Part shown: positions 44,192-55,400 of the stretch, piece by piece
Layout of the letters: each line of letters starts with the position of its first letter
How positions within the stretch are numbered: the first letter of the stretch is position 1
DNA from: Paenibacillus sp. OV219
Lineage (GTDB): Bacteria; Bacillota; Bacilli; Paenibacillales; Paenibacillaceae
Length of the DNA: 64,000 nucleotides
Reading direction: 5' to 3'
Assembly: GCF_900110075.1 (NCBI RefSeq)
Contig: NZ_FOCJ01000014.1
Location: 1-64,000 of the forward strand
Made by a program: the position numbers and the translations under genes
The notes under the pieces: model-generated
Database searches by the model: none
Seen by the model: only the letters and a program-made list of their open reading frames with translations
Told to the model about the DNA's origin: nothing

Positions 44192-46622
44192 GCATAATCA
44201 CATCCTCTTTATCAACTTCTGTAATAACTTCAACATCGCTAGCTAAATCAACCTGCTCATGATTGAGCTCGACCTTTACATGCCCTTGTCGTCGTTGTTC
44301 ACGCCAAAATCGAATGTCTTCCTCAGATTCAAGCCTCAGTTCTGAAATTTCAATTGCGCGATCAAAGATATATTTTGACGTGAATAGTAATGAGTAAACA
44401 CCGTGTCCACCTGGGATAATTGGCTTCTCTCGTTGTTCCCAACTCTCGACCATAAATTTTACATATAACTTGTCCTCAGTAGCTGCTCGCGTGGGAATTT
44501 CCGTGATTTCTTTCCTTCTAAGGACCTGCCAGTGCTTGATCTTACCGAACCAGTGAATACCAGCGCCTCTACCTTCCGATTCGAACTTCTTCACGGATTG
44601 GTACATCGCAATATACTCCAACTGTGAGAGTATAGTATGGTCCGTCAAATTCTCAAGAGGCACATGATAGAACCCATACTTCAATGCATTATCTAGTTGG
44701 TCGACATTGCGCAAGGAGCCTACCAGCATGTTCCTTCCATTCAACTGGTTCTTGTAATAAGTCTTCGTGCCGCTTGGCCTTGTTGCGCGTTCGTATGACT
44801 TCTCGGGACTGTCCATAATAATCTCATCCAGAAAATCTTCCATTAGCATCGTTGCATTAGGCAAGAACGGAAAGGCACCTACATTGACAATTTGTATGCT
44901 TTTATAGAATCGATGCTCTTTGTACTCCTCCTCATTGTGATATGGGAATAGCACATACGCTCCAAACATACTCCGCTCGAGTCCATCGGCAGCATCTTCT
45001 TCATAGACAATCGCATCTCTATATCGATGCATCGTGTTAATATCTGATTCCTCAGGTCCAGGTGTCTTGTAATTCCTCTTATACGGGGTACCTTCATATG
45101 CCGGATCCAATCTGTACTTCGCATCAAAAATGTATTTGTACACAGTCTTCGAATCGTTCTTCTTAAGTGTCAGCACATTATCTGGACGCTGAGAAACCGT
45201 TGGTGTCTCTTCCCCTTGCGGTAGTGTGTTGTAATATAGCGTAAACACCTCACCGTTCTTGGGGTTCCGGTAAACCATCTTCGCCTTCTGCGTTTTATCT
45301 AGCGTGACAAAGATACCTGTACGATTCACTTTGATTATATCTTGCTTTAGCAGCTCATATTTACGGCTAAGCAGGTCATGAATTTTGAGGAAGCACCAGT
45401 ACTCATAGAGCTGTGCCAAGTCTTTCATCGACAATTGGAACAAGTCACTTTGAATCGATAGCCCTTTCATCAGCATGAGATAGTTACGATACACTTCCCG
45501 GTACCCTGGTGCCATCTGTAGTACAAGCGTAATCGACAACTGGCGCATATCTTTAACCTGCAAGAAATCCAATCCAAGTAGCCGCTGTATCTGAATTTGC
45601 ATGTCTGCGAGCTGATGGGAGAGATGCGGATCAAGGACCTTCCCTCTTTCAGTTAGACGTTGCTTTAATACCTTCAGCTTCTGGGCAATTCGGAGTAATA
45701 CCCATCTCACAAACCGGTTCTCATTCGTATCGTAATCCACATAGCGTTTGGTCTCCAGAGCATGAGTTGGATTGTAGCGTTGCCCATGAATAGTAACCAT
45801 GCCTTGGTTGTCTCTCTCAAAAAGATGCGGATGCTTGCTAAGGAACTGCACATTCCTCTTCCCAGGCTTCCTAACCCTCCCTGACGAGACTATTCGATGC
45901 TCAACCTGATGTTTAGAATGTGGTGCAAACTGAATTCGCTCCACCGCTTGAATTAACTGACCAAAGACATGTTTGAGAATGGAAAAGAACTCCGTTAGAC
46001 TCTGGTTCTTCGTCTCTTTGAGTCCTGTTAGATTGTACGTCTTCCGCAGAAAATCAAACGATAAGTTATAGATCTGCTGATTCACGTCATTCAGGATCAT
46101 CTGATAGTCATGCTTGTAATCCATTTTCACTGGAAAAATCTCTAGCTGTAACGTGAGCAACGACTTCCCATGCATCCGCAACTCTAGGTCGGTTAATCCG
46201 ACTTCGTTCTGGAAGTTTAATATACCAGAGAGAATTTGACCCTTGCCCAGTGGCTTCACAGCTTGCCGAAGATTCACATTCTCATGGTAGAAGCTTATAG
46301 GGAGATCATCTTTCTTCTCAAGAACAAATTCATATGGCTGCGTCTCAAAGAACAAAGGATAGGCTTTCTCCCCCACTTGCCATTCCACAAGCCTTCGAGC
46401 TTCCGGGTTAAATACTAGTATGTTCTCTACTTCTAGCATCCCAGAATTCAAGGACAGTAATAACTGAGCAGGAATAAGCTGCTGCTCCTCGTTACGATGA
46501 AGCTGCAGCGAATCCACAGTCGGATGAAATGGCTTTCCGTGAATGTAAATATTAAATGCGGTGGTCTCAATACGTAACAACTCGATGCTGCGATTAGGAG
46601 AGCCAATAGGAGGTGAATCCAT
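44157..46622 (-). CDS. DUF2357 / PD-(D/E)XK nuclease, McrC-like partner of McrB
   Basis: The 821-aa protein has a beta-rich N-terminal region of about 170 aa, a long helical middle, and a C-terminal PDDEXK_7-type nuclease. The nuclease residues are RPD near 478 and FDAKYRLD near 499, and an EESDINTMHRYRDAIVY segment follows. DUF2357 proteins are partners of McrB-type GTPases and form the nuclease half of McrBC-like, modification-dependent restriction systems. It overlaps the McrB gene by 29 bp. The size is about twice that of classical McrC, so it is a large-variant system. The Nudix gene overlaps its end. Confidence 0.84.
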   Translation of the reverse strand: MDSPPIGSPNRSIELLRIETTAFNIYIHGKPFHPTVDSLQLHRNEEQQLIPAQLLLSLNSGMLEVENILVFNPEARRLVEWQVGEKAYPLFFETQPYEFVLEKKDDLPISFYHENVNLRQAVKPLGKGQILSGILNFQNEVGLTDLELRMHGKSLLTLQLEIFPVKMDYKHDYQMILNDVNQQIYNLSFDFLRKTYNLTGLKETKNQSLTEFFSILKHVFGQLIQAVERIQFAPHSKHQVEHRIVSSGRVRKPGKRNVQFLSKHPHLFERDNQGMVTIHGQRYNPTHALETKRYVDYDTNENRFVRWVLLRIAQKLKVLKQRLTERGKVLDPHLSHQLADMQIQIQRLLGLDFLQVKDMRQLSITLVLQMAPGYREVYRNYLMLMKGLSIQSDLFQLSMKDLAQLYEYWCFLKIHDLLSRKYELLKQDIIKVNRTGIFVTLDKTQKAKMVYRNPKNGEVFTLYYNTLPQGEETPTVSQRPDNVLTLKKNDSKTVYKYIFDAKYRLDPAYEGTPYKRNYKTPGPEESDINTMHRYRDAIVYEEDAADGLERSMFGAYVLFPYHNEEEYKEHRFYKSIQIVNVGAFPFLPNATMLMEDFLDEIIMDSPEKSYERATRPSGTKTYYKNQLNGRNMLVGSLRNVDQLDNALKYGFYHVPLENLTDHTILSQLEYIAMYQSVKKFESEGRGAGIHWFGKIKHWQVLRRKEITEIPTRAATEDKLYVKFMVESWEQREKPIIPGGHGVYSLLFTSKYIFDRAIEISELRLESEEDIRFWREQRRQGHVKVELNHEQVDLASDVEVITEVDKEDVIMRDTSSGSYNRG

Positions 46623-49323
46623 CTTCCTCTAACCTCCGGAGCATGAATGCCAGCTTGCGTGCACTTAGCGGATATTTTGCTTCTTTCTCTTGTTCATTCG
46701 ATCGCAACGGCATATAGAGCTCAGATGCATCATCCATCAAATTGTTAATGGTTAAGTTTCTTCCTAGTGCTTCCTGTAGGAGTTGTAATAGCACTCGCTT
46801 GACTGATGAACTGCTGCCCTGAACGCGTGGTAGTAGCTTCTGTAGCAATTGCAAATCAAACGCCTCATTCTCGCTCATTAGCTCGTACTGCTCATTATGA
46901 ATCATATAGAAACATACAGCGTCCCGGATCCGGAAGCCCACATGGGAGTGGACTTGCTCAAGAATCTCGTTAATCTTCACCAATTGTGCTGTTACCCGCC
47001 GTATTAGCTCCTGATTAGGTCCAAAAGCGTCAACGAGCTGCAGGTACTCACTCCGCAAGAATGAATTAGAGACTCGTAGTGAGGATGAATCGGCCATAGA
47101 TCCCATTGGGAATTGCTCGAGATTGATATAATTGAATTCGATTGTGTTAGCGCGATCAAGCACCTTTTTACTAAAAGGATGCGTAGTTTCATCCATGTTC
47201 ACTGTGCCTATAAGATAGACATTGTCAGGAAGCGCTAGCCCGCCATAGATTGGCCGGTCCTCGGCGATCAAACTCTCTTTCTGAATAAGTGGTACCGTAA
47301 CGATTCGACCATTTTGCCACTCCTGTGTTTCAATTACGCTGAGTAGGTCACTGAAGTAGTGCTCCACTCGCGCTAGGTTCATTTCATCCAAACAAATAAA
47401 GTATGGCTTATTCTGATTTGTTTCCTTGGATGCCTCAACAAGAATTTCAGCCAACTGACCAGGTCGGAAGGAGCCTGTTAAGTCTTTATAACCAAGTAAA
47501 TCCGACGGGTCACTCCAATCGGGACGAACAGGTATCAATTTAAATTGAGCACCGACAGCTTCCGCGAAGAGCTTAACAAGCTTCGTTTTTCCTGTACCAG
47601 AGACCCCAGCTAAGATCACAAAAGGCTTACTCTTCAAGGACAAGTAGAAGTTTTCAATTAATCCTTGAGGAAAGTGGAACCCTTTACTCTCGATATAAGA
47701 TTTAATATGAATTATTCGCTCTGCTACCGATAACGTGTCCACCAATTCCACCACCTCGTTATATGTGAACTCGTCTTTGGTTTTGCGAATGTACTGGAGC
47801 TCCTCTAGCCAGCTCAACATAAACCGTGCCCGATTCTCCTGAGTTACTGCCCCCCACTCGGCGTCCATTCCTAGCTCGGCAATAAATAATGGTTTAAAGG
47901 ACTCGAGCTTAAACGTTCCAAGCTCCTTCACAATCGAAATACCCATGTTCATACATTTAATCAATCGACTTGCATGTGGTTCAAGTTCACTGCTGGCAAG
48001 AACATCTTGGAGATGCTGAACCTGACCCTGACTTAATATCCAGTTTTCCTGGCTTAAGGATCGGTAATATTCAATTCCACTATGTGTAAGAGAATGTTCA
48101 TTGTCTTCAATTGCTGTAAAACCCAACTCTTGTAGCGCTCGCCCAATATGCTGGATTCGCTCTTTTGGATTTTTCACATCATCGCCGGACTTTAACACCG
48201 ATGCTTGGTTGTTGATAAGCTCTTCTATGGAAACATAACGATCTTGATTCATTCCCAAATATCGAATGATTCCATTTCCTAAATATAGATGAGCTATTGT
48301 GAACGTAAATGCAGGCCGCTCAATCTGCTGTTCTTGCTTATTCTCAAGCACTTTATCTGCATACATTCTATAGTTGTCGACAACATTTCGAAGATCTTCG
48401 AGTAACTGCGTATCCTCCGGAATGTTGTTCCGTTCGTAACGAATCGATGCAACAATCGCAGCCTGATAGTCATCTCCAACCCCAGCAATATTCTCATCAA
48501 TTTGCATATTTTCAAGCGGTAAGTAGCTTCGCATCTCGTCGGACTTTTGCTTGAAATATTGATAGGCTCCCTTTCTTCTGTATTGTTTAATTGGTTCGGT
48601 TACCCCATGTGCTAGTGTCAGGTATACTGCGCTCATATCTTCAGAGAAGAGATAGACAATATATTCGCCACTCTGGATCGATGCGTTGATACGTTTATCT
48701 AGTATTGCGATCCACGGTACACCAACCCAGTTTCCTTGGCCAATAGATCCCTGCACCTTGTAATCTGGACCGACGAATTCCTGTGATATAATAAATGAAG
48801 GGATCTCCTGTCTAACCATAGGTCCAACGGGGTGCCCGCCGAAGTTTTGAGTTTTGTAATCTAAATAATTGTTTAACAGCTGATCAAACGCAGCTTTCAA
48901 TGAAAACGAGGAGTTAGTGAGCGCTTCGTTATAGGCTTCTAGTTCAGATTGTGCATACTCCCTGAGTTCAGTCAGAAGTTGATCATTGAGTATTGACCAT
49001 ATATGAGTTGTAAAGGTGATCGTCTCCGAATTCGCTTCCAGAATAGACTTGAGCGCATCGATTGGGGTTTGTAGGAGAGTCTTAGTTTGGGCTAGAGTAA
49101 GCGTCTCCCAATTCGGAGCTACTTTCTGAGGTGGCGAGTCCACCTTAGTTCCTGCATCGGTAGCGTTTCGGAAATAAGACAAAAACCGCTCAGCAACAGC
49201 ATTGAGCGGTAGGAATTGAAGCTTTGTTTGTTGGTATTCATCCAATATGGATAGGATCAAGATCATTTTGTAGGATTTTTGTTTTACACGAAATATAGAA
49301 GCCAGTTCAATTGGAAGTGTCAT
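46594..49323 (-). CDS. McrB-like AAA+ GTPase with MrcB N-terminal domain
   Basis: About 909 aa. The region FIISQEFVGPDYKVQGSIGQ to VYLTLAHGVTEP (about 180-265) matches the N-terminal MrcB domain that accompanies McrB-type proteins. An AAA domain follows. Walker A is GVSGTGKTKLV near residue 574, Walker B is ICLDEMNLARVEHYF near 645, and sensor GTVNMDETTHPFSKKVLDRA near 708 is the segment where McrB carries its nucleotide-specificity motif. It would be the motor that translocates DNA for the DUF2357 nuclease. The ATG has GGAG 9 bp upstream; an earlier TTG is less likely. First gene of the downstream nuclease/Nudix/NERD unit. Confidence 0.86.
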   Translation of the reverse strand: MTLPIELASIFRVKQKSYKMILILSILDEYQQTKLQFLPLNAVAERFLSYFRNATDAGTKVDSPPQKVAPNWETLTLAQTKTLLQTPIDALKSILEANSETITFTTHIWSILNDQLLTELREYAQSELEAYNEALTNSSFSLKAAFDQLLNNYLDYKTQNFGGHPVGPMVRQEIPSFIISQEFVGPDYKVQGSIGQGNWVGVPWIAILDKRINASIQSGEYIVYLFSEDMSAVYLTLAHGVTEPIKQYRRKGAYQYFKQKSDEMRSYLPLENMQIDENIAGVGDDYQAAIVASIRYERNNIPEDTQLLEDLRNVVDNYRMYADKVLENKQEQQIERPAFTFTIAHLYLGNGIIRYLGMNQDRYVSIEELINNQASVLKSGDDVKNPKERIQHIGRALQELGFTAIEDNEHSLTHSGIEYYRSLSQENWILSQGQVQHLQDVLASSELEPHASRLIKCMNMGISIVKELGTFKLESFKPLFIAELGMDAEWGAVTQENRARFMLSWLEELQYIRKTKDEFTYNEVVELVDTLSVAERIIHIKSYIESKGFHFPQGLIENFYLSLKSKPFVILAGVSGTGKTKLVKLFAEAVGAQFKLIPVRPDWSDPSDLLGYKDLTGSFRPGQLAEILVEASKETNQNKPYFICLDEMNLARVEHYFSDLLSVIETQEWQNGRIVTVPLIQKESLIAEDRPIYGGLALPDNVYLIGTVNMDETTHPFSKKVLDRANTIEFNYINLEQFPMGSMADSSSLRVSNSFLRSEYLQLVDAFGPNQELIRRVTAQLVKINEILEQVHSHVGFRIRDAVCFYMIHNEQYELMSENEAFDLQLLQKLLPRVQGSSSSVKRVLLQLLQEALGRNLTINNLMDDASELYMPLRSNEQEKEAKYPLSARKLAFMLRRLEEDGFTSYWLS

Positions 49324-49386
49324 ATCGTTTCGCTCCAAATCGCAAATTTGACAGTAGTGTCCCGAATTCGATGGGATAGCCCAAAA

Positions 49387-50709
49387 TTAGGAACCAAGCT
49401 TATTTACCAGATCCCTTTTCGATGCAAGTTCACTAAAGTTGTAGTGGAATAAGGTATTTCTCAACATAAACAGCAGGTTTAGACTCCTTAAAAACAACCT
49501 GTTTTCACTAGTTTGTAAGGGCGATAAACAGATTCCACTTATCGCTAATTGTATCGTATTAATTTGTTGTTCAGTAATACCTAAGAGGGACCGTTTAACC
49601 TTTTGGGTTCTGTTAATAGCAGACAATAATTCAATGCATTTTCTTATCCTATCAAAATTGTTAGCAGTTTCTTGTATCGAACATAAATCTTCACAAAAAT
49701 CTGTGAATCCATCACTGTAATTTTTCTTGATAATGTTGACAACTTTGTGAGAGCTACTCGTTTGTGTTACTAAAATATTGATGATTGTTTTCATACGTTG
49801 GCTGTTACTAAGGGATAAGTCTGACCCGATGATTTCATCAATTTCTTTCTTAATTTGCTTCTTTTGAATTAATCTATTTATCCTGTTAAAAGTATCAAAG
49901 CTGTTCAGGAAAGACATTAATATATCAAAGTCTTCCTCACTCATAGCAGTTAACAATGAAAATAGGTCAAACCTGTCACGTAACTCTGTTAGAGTGGCTT
50001 TAACTTCAACACATCCATTTACTACACGCATAAGTTTACGAATTTGAACTAAGTCGCGTAGTTTTAACGTAAGTGAATCTATTGATTGAGTTAAATGGTG
50101 AATTTCACTTGAACTTTTTGCAGCAATGAGTTTTTCAGAAAGTCCCTCAGTATCGTCACTTTTCCTTCTTTGTGCCTGTTTTGCGAGTTCCTCAGCCAGC
50201 ATACTTCGATACAACCTACATATTCGAATGGTTTCTTCCCCTACTGGTGTAAGCCCGAAGTGAAAAACTTCATCCTGAAGTTCAATGTGATCCTCGTAAT
50301 TATCGAAGTATGCATGGATAATTCTAAAATTACTTATAGGATATGTGCCGCTTGACCCAACCGGAAGAGAATGCGCTGCTTGGGTCCCTTTGGATGAATT
50401 ACATACAGGACAAGCGATTGTTAAATTATGTGGTTCAAATGTAAAAGCAGGATAATGTTTCTTGTTGAGAATATGTTCAATATGTAATACTTGCGAGGTG
50501 AGATTGAACTCAGACTTACAATAAAAACACGATGTTACCGCTACTCCATCAACGGGACTTTGATGAATGATATTAATATTAATTAAATGAGCACGTATTG
50601 CCGCTTTTAAGTTATCAAATTTGCTTTGTTCCCAGGAGTCAGGATTCAAAGGTAAATTATTCACAACCAGAGTCTTTTCTGTAGTAGTCAGCGTATATGG
50701 TAATTTCAT
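49387..50709 (-). CDS. HNH endonuclease, partner of the upstream ATPase (PtuB-like, enlarged)
   Basis: The 440-aa protein has an HNH domain at residues 61-110: CFYC, then HIEHILNKKHY with His 79 as the likely general base, and ACPVCNSSKG, giving a Cys4 zinc site. The remaining 330 residues are helical with many charged and hydrophobic heptads and no recognised domain. Its ATG overlaps the stop of the ATPase gene by 4 bp (ATGA). An SMC/ABC-like ATPase coupled to an HNH nuclease is the layout of Septu (PtuA-PtuB). PtuB proteins as I know them are much shorter, so this may be a variant. Confidence 0.82.
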   Translation of the reverse strand: MKLPYTLTTTEKTLVVNNLPLNPDSWEQSKFDNLKAAIRAHLININIIHQSPVDGVAVTSCFYCKSEFNLTSQVLHIEHILNKKHYPAFTFEPHNLTIACPVCNSSKGTQAAHSLPVGSSGTYPISNFRIIHAYFDNYEDHIELQDEVFHFGLTPVGEETIRICRLYRSMLAEELAKQAQRRKSDDTEGLSEKLIAAKSSSEIHHLTQSIDSLTLKLRDLVQIRKLMRVVNGCVEVKATLTELRDRFDLFSLLTAMSEEDFDILMSFLNSFDTFNRINRLIQKKQIKKEIDEIIGSDLSLSNSQRMKTIINILVTQTSSSHKVVNIIKKNYSDGFTDFCEDLCSIQETANNFDRIRKCIELLSAINRTQKVKRSLLGITEQQINTIQLAISGICLSPLQTSENRLFLRSLNLLFMLRNTLFHYNFSELASKRDLVNKLGS

Positions 50710-52175
50710 ACGACTATTAACCTTTCAATGATTTTTTCAGTAACAAATTTCAAAGGGTCTTCTGCCCTCAATGAGTTATGAATTAACCTTACTTCCGTAA
50801 CATCCTCATCAGTTATAGCTTCCGGATCAAGACTAATTTTCTGCAAGTATGAATCCAGTCTCTTTGCAACATATAAGTTTCTTGTTGTATATACTCCGAA
50901 GATATTATAGAGGACATCCTCTACCGACCAACCGAAAGTATTTTCATCGTGCAGCTTTGATTCTACTGTGTCATATTCCCCCTTATTGAGGGATACAATA
51001 CTTGAAGACTCCGGTTGTAGATCGGATATTAAAAAATGTGAATGGGTGGCTACGATAAAATGTGAGTGGCACCCTGCAAAAACTTTTTTAAGACAGTTCA
51101 TATACTCGAGTTGCCAGTTTGGATGAAGACTGATCTCCGGTTCGTCTAGTAAAACGAGAGAATTCTCTTGTAGGTTAGCAAGTAGTTGGGATGTGGTGAA
51201 TAAAAACTGTTTTTCACCTGAACTAGCTTCTTCAAAATCAAATAAATCCTTCCTGGCAATCTTCAATTTTGGAAGTCTCAAATATTTTAACGAAATTAAT
51301 GCGGATAAATACTCATAATCTTTAACAAAATTTATGTTGTTTGAAATGTCATTTAGATCAATATCATAACAAAGTGTTGTGTTTTGTTTAGTGATGCTTA
51401 TTAATCTATTCTTGACTGTAACGTTTATAAAATGGATTAATGAGTCGATTTTTTCCCTTGTCCAATTCTTAACTTTATCCGCCCTAAAGTCGGACGTTTC
51501 TTTAATATTCTTAATAAGTTCCTCGATTTCATTGTTATCCAATATGCTATTAAAAAATGTATTTGCACGTCTCTGTGCTTCAAAACATATCTGTACTCTT
51601 GGTTCGAGTTTAAGAAATTCCAACGTTTCTGTTAACTTATCTATCCTTACCTTGTCTATAGAGATAACACTCAAATTATCAACTATTTTTTTTATTGTGG
51701 AGTTAGAAAATGTAACATTAGAGGCGTCTCGTAAACCTAGATATTTATATAATTCATATGTCTCATCATTTTTCTTATTAGGAAACATGAACTTATCATT
51801 TGACATGTAAGATAACGCTAAAACGTTGCTCGGTAGCTTTAAATTATCAATCTCAATTTTTTCTTTATTTTTTTGTAATTTGACACTCTTTTTTTGAACC
51901 TCCACCTGATAAATATCATTATTCATTTTATAGGTGATTTGAAACCAGTTGTTTTTTAAAACAAATCTACCTCTCTTTTGTTTCTTTAAATGATCCAACC
52001 AACGGAAGGATTCAGCAATCTGAGAAAGGATAAAGCTTTTCCCCATACCATTTGGACCTATTAAAAGGGTAGTGATAAGATCACCACCATATGGTTGTTG
52101 TGGCTGCAAGAAATCAATACTTAATGTCTCTTTATCATTTTGAAACCAATACTTTAGTAATTTGAAATTACCCAC
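50706..52175 (-). CDS. AAA/ABC-like ATPase, PtuA-like defence ATPase
   Basis: The 489-aa protein is an SMC/RecF-type ATPase. Walker A is LIGPNGMGKSFIL near residue 40, the ABC signature is EASSGEKQFLF near 319, Walker B is LVLLDEPEISLHPNWQ near 343, and the H-loop is IVATHSHFLISD. Between them is a helical insertion with the form of the AAA_15/AAA_21 defence ATPases. Coupling to an HNH nuclease supports a Septu-type antiviral role: the ATPase senses invasion and licenses the nuclease. It starts at GTG with GGAGGG 6 bp upstream. A candidate promoter lies about 60-80 bp upstream. Confidence 0.86.
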   Translation of the reverse strand: MGNFKLLKYWFQNDKETLSIDFLQPQQPYGGDLITTLLIGPNGMGKSFILSQIAESFRWLDHLKKQKRGRFVLKNNWFQITYKMNNDIYQVEVQKKSVKLQKNKEKIEIDNLKLPSNVLALSYMSNDKFMFPNKKNDETYELYKYLGLRDASNVTFSNSTIKKIVDNLSVISIDKVRIDKLTETLEFLKLEPRVQICFEAQRRANTFFNSILDNNEIEELIKNIKETSDFRADKVKNWTREKIDSLIHFINVTVKNRLISITKQNTTLCYDIDLNDISNNINFVKDYEYLSALISLKYLRLPKLKIARKDLFDFEEASSGEKQFLFTTSQLLANLQENSLVLLDEPEISLHPNWQLEYMNCLKKVFAGCHSHFIVATHSHFLISDLQPESSSIVSLNKGEYDTVESKLHDENTFGWSVEDVLYNIFGVYTTRNLYVAKRLDSYLQKISLDPEAITDEDVTEVRLIHNSLRAEDPLKFVTEKIIERLIVV

Positions 52176-52229
52176 TATACACCCTCCGTATCAATTCCAG
52201 GATCTGAAATACTGCATCTAATTTCTCAA

Positions 52230-52257
52230 TTAATACCTACCAATAACTCTAGTTCAA
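52230..52257 (-). promoter_or_regulatory. candidate promoter of the ATPase-HNH pair
   Basis: On the minus strand TTGAAC (52257-52252) and TATTAA (52235-52230) are 16 bp apart, upstream of the GTG start at 52175. Confidence 0.4.
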
Positions 52258-52394
52258 ATGATTCAATACCAATTGAAAACATGAAAGGGTCTAATGCAGT
52301 AAGTTGATCATTCGTACGTTTGTTGATCAGTTATGCGTACAGGTGATACTTTATCCCCTGTAACCGTATTCCATCGTTGTTAACGAGTATAAGT

Positions 52395-52423
52395 AAAAAA
52401 GCCAAGGAAAGTATCTCCTCGAC
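52395..52423 (-). terminator. terminator of the hsd operon
   Basis: On the minus strand GTCGAGGA pairs with TCCTTGGC (two G-U pairs) around a short loop, then TTTTTT. It ends the hsdM-hsdS-hsdR transcript. The rest of 52176-52494 holds no other gene. Confidence 0.75.
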
Positions 52424-52494
52424 TAATAATTTAACATAATCTGTTATTACAGGTCATTCATTGTTTTCACTCTCAATTTAAAGCTACCCTCAGC

Positions 52495-55400
52495 TTAGCT
52501 ATATTTTTGCTTAATTTCAGCAATCCACGCCGGAAGTTTGGTAGTTAGCGTCATATTATGCCTTAATAAGCTACCTGCCGTTTGGTTGGTTGCCTTACTA
52601 AAATCAACACTACTAATGAGTTCATTGATATAAGGAACAACATCAGGCTGTGATGTAGAATATGAGTTCACTGACTTGCCAAGTAATAGACTATCTAGTC
52701 CCCACTCTAAAGAAAATCCATTGACTACATTCTGCAGCTTACTTGCTTTCCAAACTTCAAATGCTTCATCAAAATCCAGACCGCTCGATAAGTTACCAGG
52801 CACAAGCTCAGTATCTACAAATTCTTTCAATAACTTTGCTTGCTCGTATTCCCCCATGTTACTCAACTCTTGTATTTGTTCATAAATAATACGGAGTGTT
52901 TCACTATCTACCGTTTGCACGCCGTTGGGGGAGGTAACTTTTGAACCAATCAATTTAAGGATATGATTCGCATCGATTACTTGCGTTCCCGCCAGCTTAG
53001 TTTTTCCAACAAGTGGATTAATTGGTGTTGGCGGAGGTGGAGTTCCTGGCTTCCAAGTTAAGTTTTTATAGGCACCGACATATTGCAACCAAGTGTGCTC
53101 ATCAATACCAAAGTCTACTTCAACCCATATAAATTCATAGTATTGTCCCACTAAATTTAGCTGTTCGGCAGCATCTTTAAAAGCAAGTACAAATGCTTCT
53201 TTTTTCCCTTCATCATTTTCAATTGTCTGCCATTCAGTAGGATCAGGTAGAGTCGGAATCATTTCTATAACTTTTATTGCTAGTTTCTTTACAGCAGTTT
53301 CATAAGTATCCACGATTGCTTTACTGCTCTTGCCACCGCTCCCATACAGTTTCAAAGCTGTATCTACGATTTGCTCGGTAAGCCGTGGATATTGGAAGTT
53401 GATAATCGTTCCAAACTCTTTATTTGAGCCAAACACACGGTTTGTTCGTGAGTAGGCTTGAATCAGACCTTGAAGTTCAAGTGAACGGTCAACATAAAGT
53501 GTATTAAGACGCTTAGAATCATAGCCTGTCAGTAATTGATCTGCCACAATGATTAGATCAATATTCTTGGAATTTCGTCCACTACCGCCGCGAGTGGCAC
53601 GCTCCACGAGATCTTCAAAATAAGCATCCTCACCGTGTTTTTTATCACCGGCAACAAACTCAATACCTGTAAATACAGCGTAGTCCTTAAACATACCCTT
53701 TACAAGTTTAGGATCTATTGGTGTAGGATCATTTTCATTACCGAAACTAAACGTCATAGCCACGTTTAACTTTTCTCCACGAGCTGTCAGTTGTTTCTTG
53801 AATTCATTGTAATAAGCGATCACTCGGTTTTTATAAGCCACTGTTAAAATAGCATTAAACTCTCTACCTTGTGATTGAGATTCCCAGTTATTTAGAATCT
53901 CTTCAACCACACGCGGGATATGCGTTTCATCTTGGTATGCTAACAATCCTCGTTTTTGAGCTTGCTTTTCAACGTCAACTTCTGACATCTCTTGAACTTG
54001 ACGTTCGATTTCTCTTTCCGTCAACTCAGGATGTTCTTCCTTGATCTTCTCAGCTAATTGTTCTCTTAAATCATCATAACTCTTGAATTCTCCAGTGTTG
54101 ATATAGTCAACGTGAAAACCTAATACGTTTTTATCCGCAATCGCCTCATCAATCGTATATTGATGTAACTTGGGTCCAAATAACTTCTCAGTTGTATTGA
54201 TGACTTCGCTTTTTTCATTGACCTTCCCTTTGGTCTTGTTTTCATCAAATAAAGGGGTTCCGGTAAAGCCGAAGAAAAGTCCATTTTTCTTGAAATAACT
54301 CTTAATGGTTCCCATCATCTGTCCCATTGTCGTACGGTGAGCTTCATCAATGATAAAAACGATTTTCTTATCTGCTAAACTATGATCATGAGCTTCTTCC
54401 AGCTCTTTAACTAAAGAATTCAGTTTGAATGTGGTCGTTACCACAATTCCATTTTTCACTGATTTAAGTATCTTTTTAAGCTGGTAGGTGTGCTTCGTAT
54501 CATCAACGGAGACAGCCTCGTAAGCAGCATACGCTTTGAAGTTCTCACTTGTGCGATTGTCTAGCTCTCGTCTATCAACAAGGAATACGACCTTATCAAA
54601 CCCTGCTCTAGTCGATAAAAACAAAGCTGTCTTAAAACTCGTAATGGTCTTCCCTGAACCAGTGGTATGCCAAACAAATCCGCCATGAGGAATTTTCTCA
54701 TCATTGTCCCAACCGAAAGCAGCACCTTCAACAGATTGTAGGGCATACACTTGATATGGGCGCAATAGCATATGTCGCCTATTTTCTTCATCTTTAGCTT
54801 CGTCAATCACCAAGTAATCTCCGACCATTTGATGAGCCATTGGAATCATCAGAAAGTGCTCCACTACTGTTTGCCAATTGTTAATCGGTTTGTTGTCTTT
54901 ATCGGACCAATGAAAGACAAAGCTAGGGTTAAAATCTCCTACGGTTTTTGGAGTAGCAAAATATCGAGTAGCAATTTCAGAAGTAATGACCATCATCTGC
55001 GAAAAGGCCATAAAGTTATTGCTGTATTCGCCGTCACGATAGTAGCGTATAAACTGTCCAAATGCCTCGTCTAGCGTTTTGTCCGTACGTTTTTGCTCAA
55101 TATTAATTAATGGTAAGCCATTGATAAGCAAGACAAGATCAAAACGGTTGTTATTTGATGTCTGTACTTCTCTAGCAATTTTATAGCTTGAATCTCCGCC
55201 ACGGACTTCAGCTTTTTTAAATATGGTCAACGTGATTTGTTTTCTCGTGATATTTGGATTGTCATCTCGGTAAATGCCATCAATCTTTCCTTTTGATTCT
55301 TCAATGGCTAAAATTTTGGCTGCCTCATAGCTGTTACTGATACGGTTAACTTTTGCCATGACTTGTTTGAATTCGTTATCCGTTAATTCCACACCCTCCA

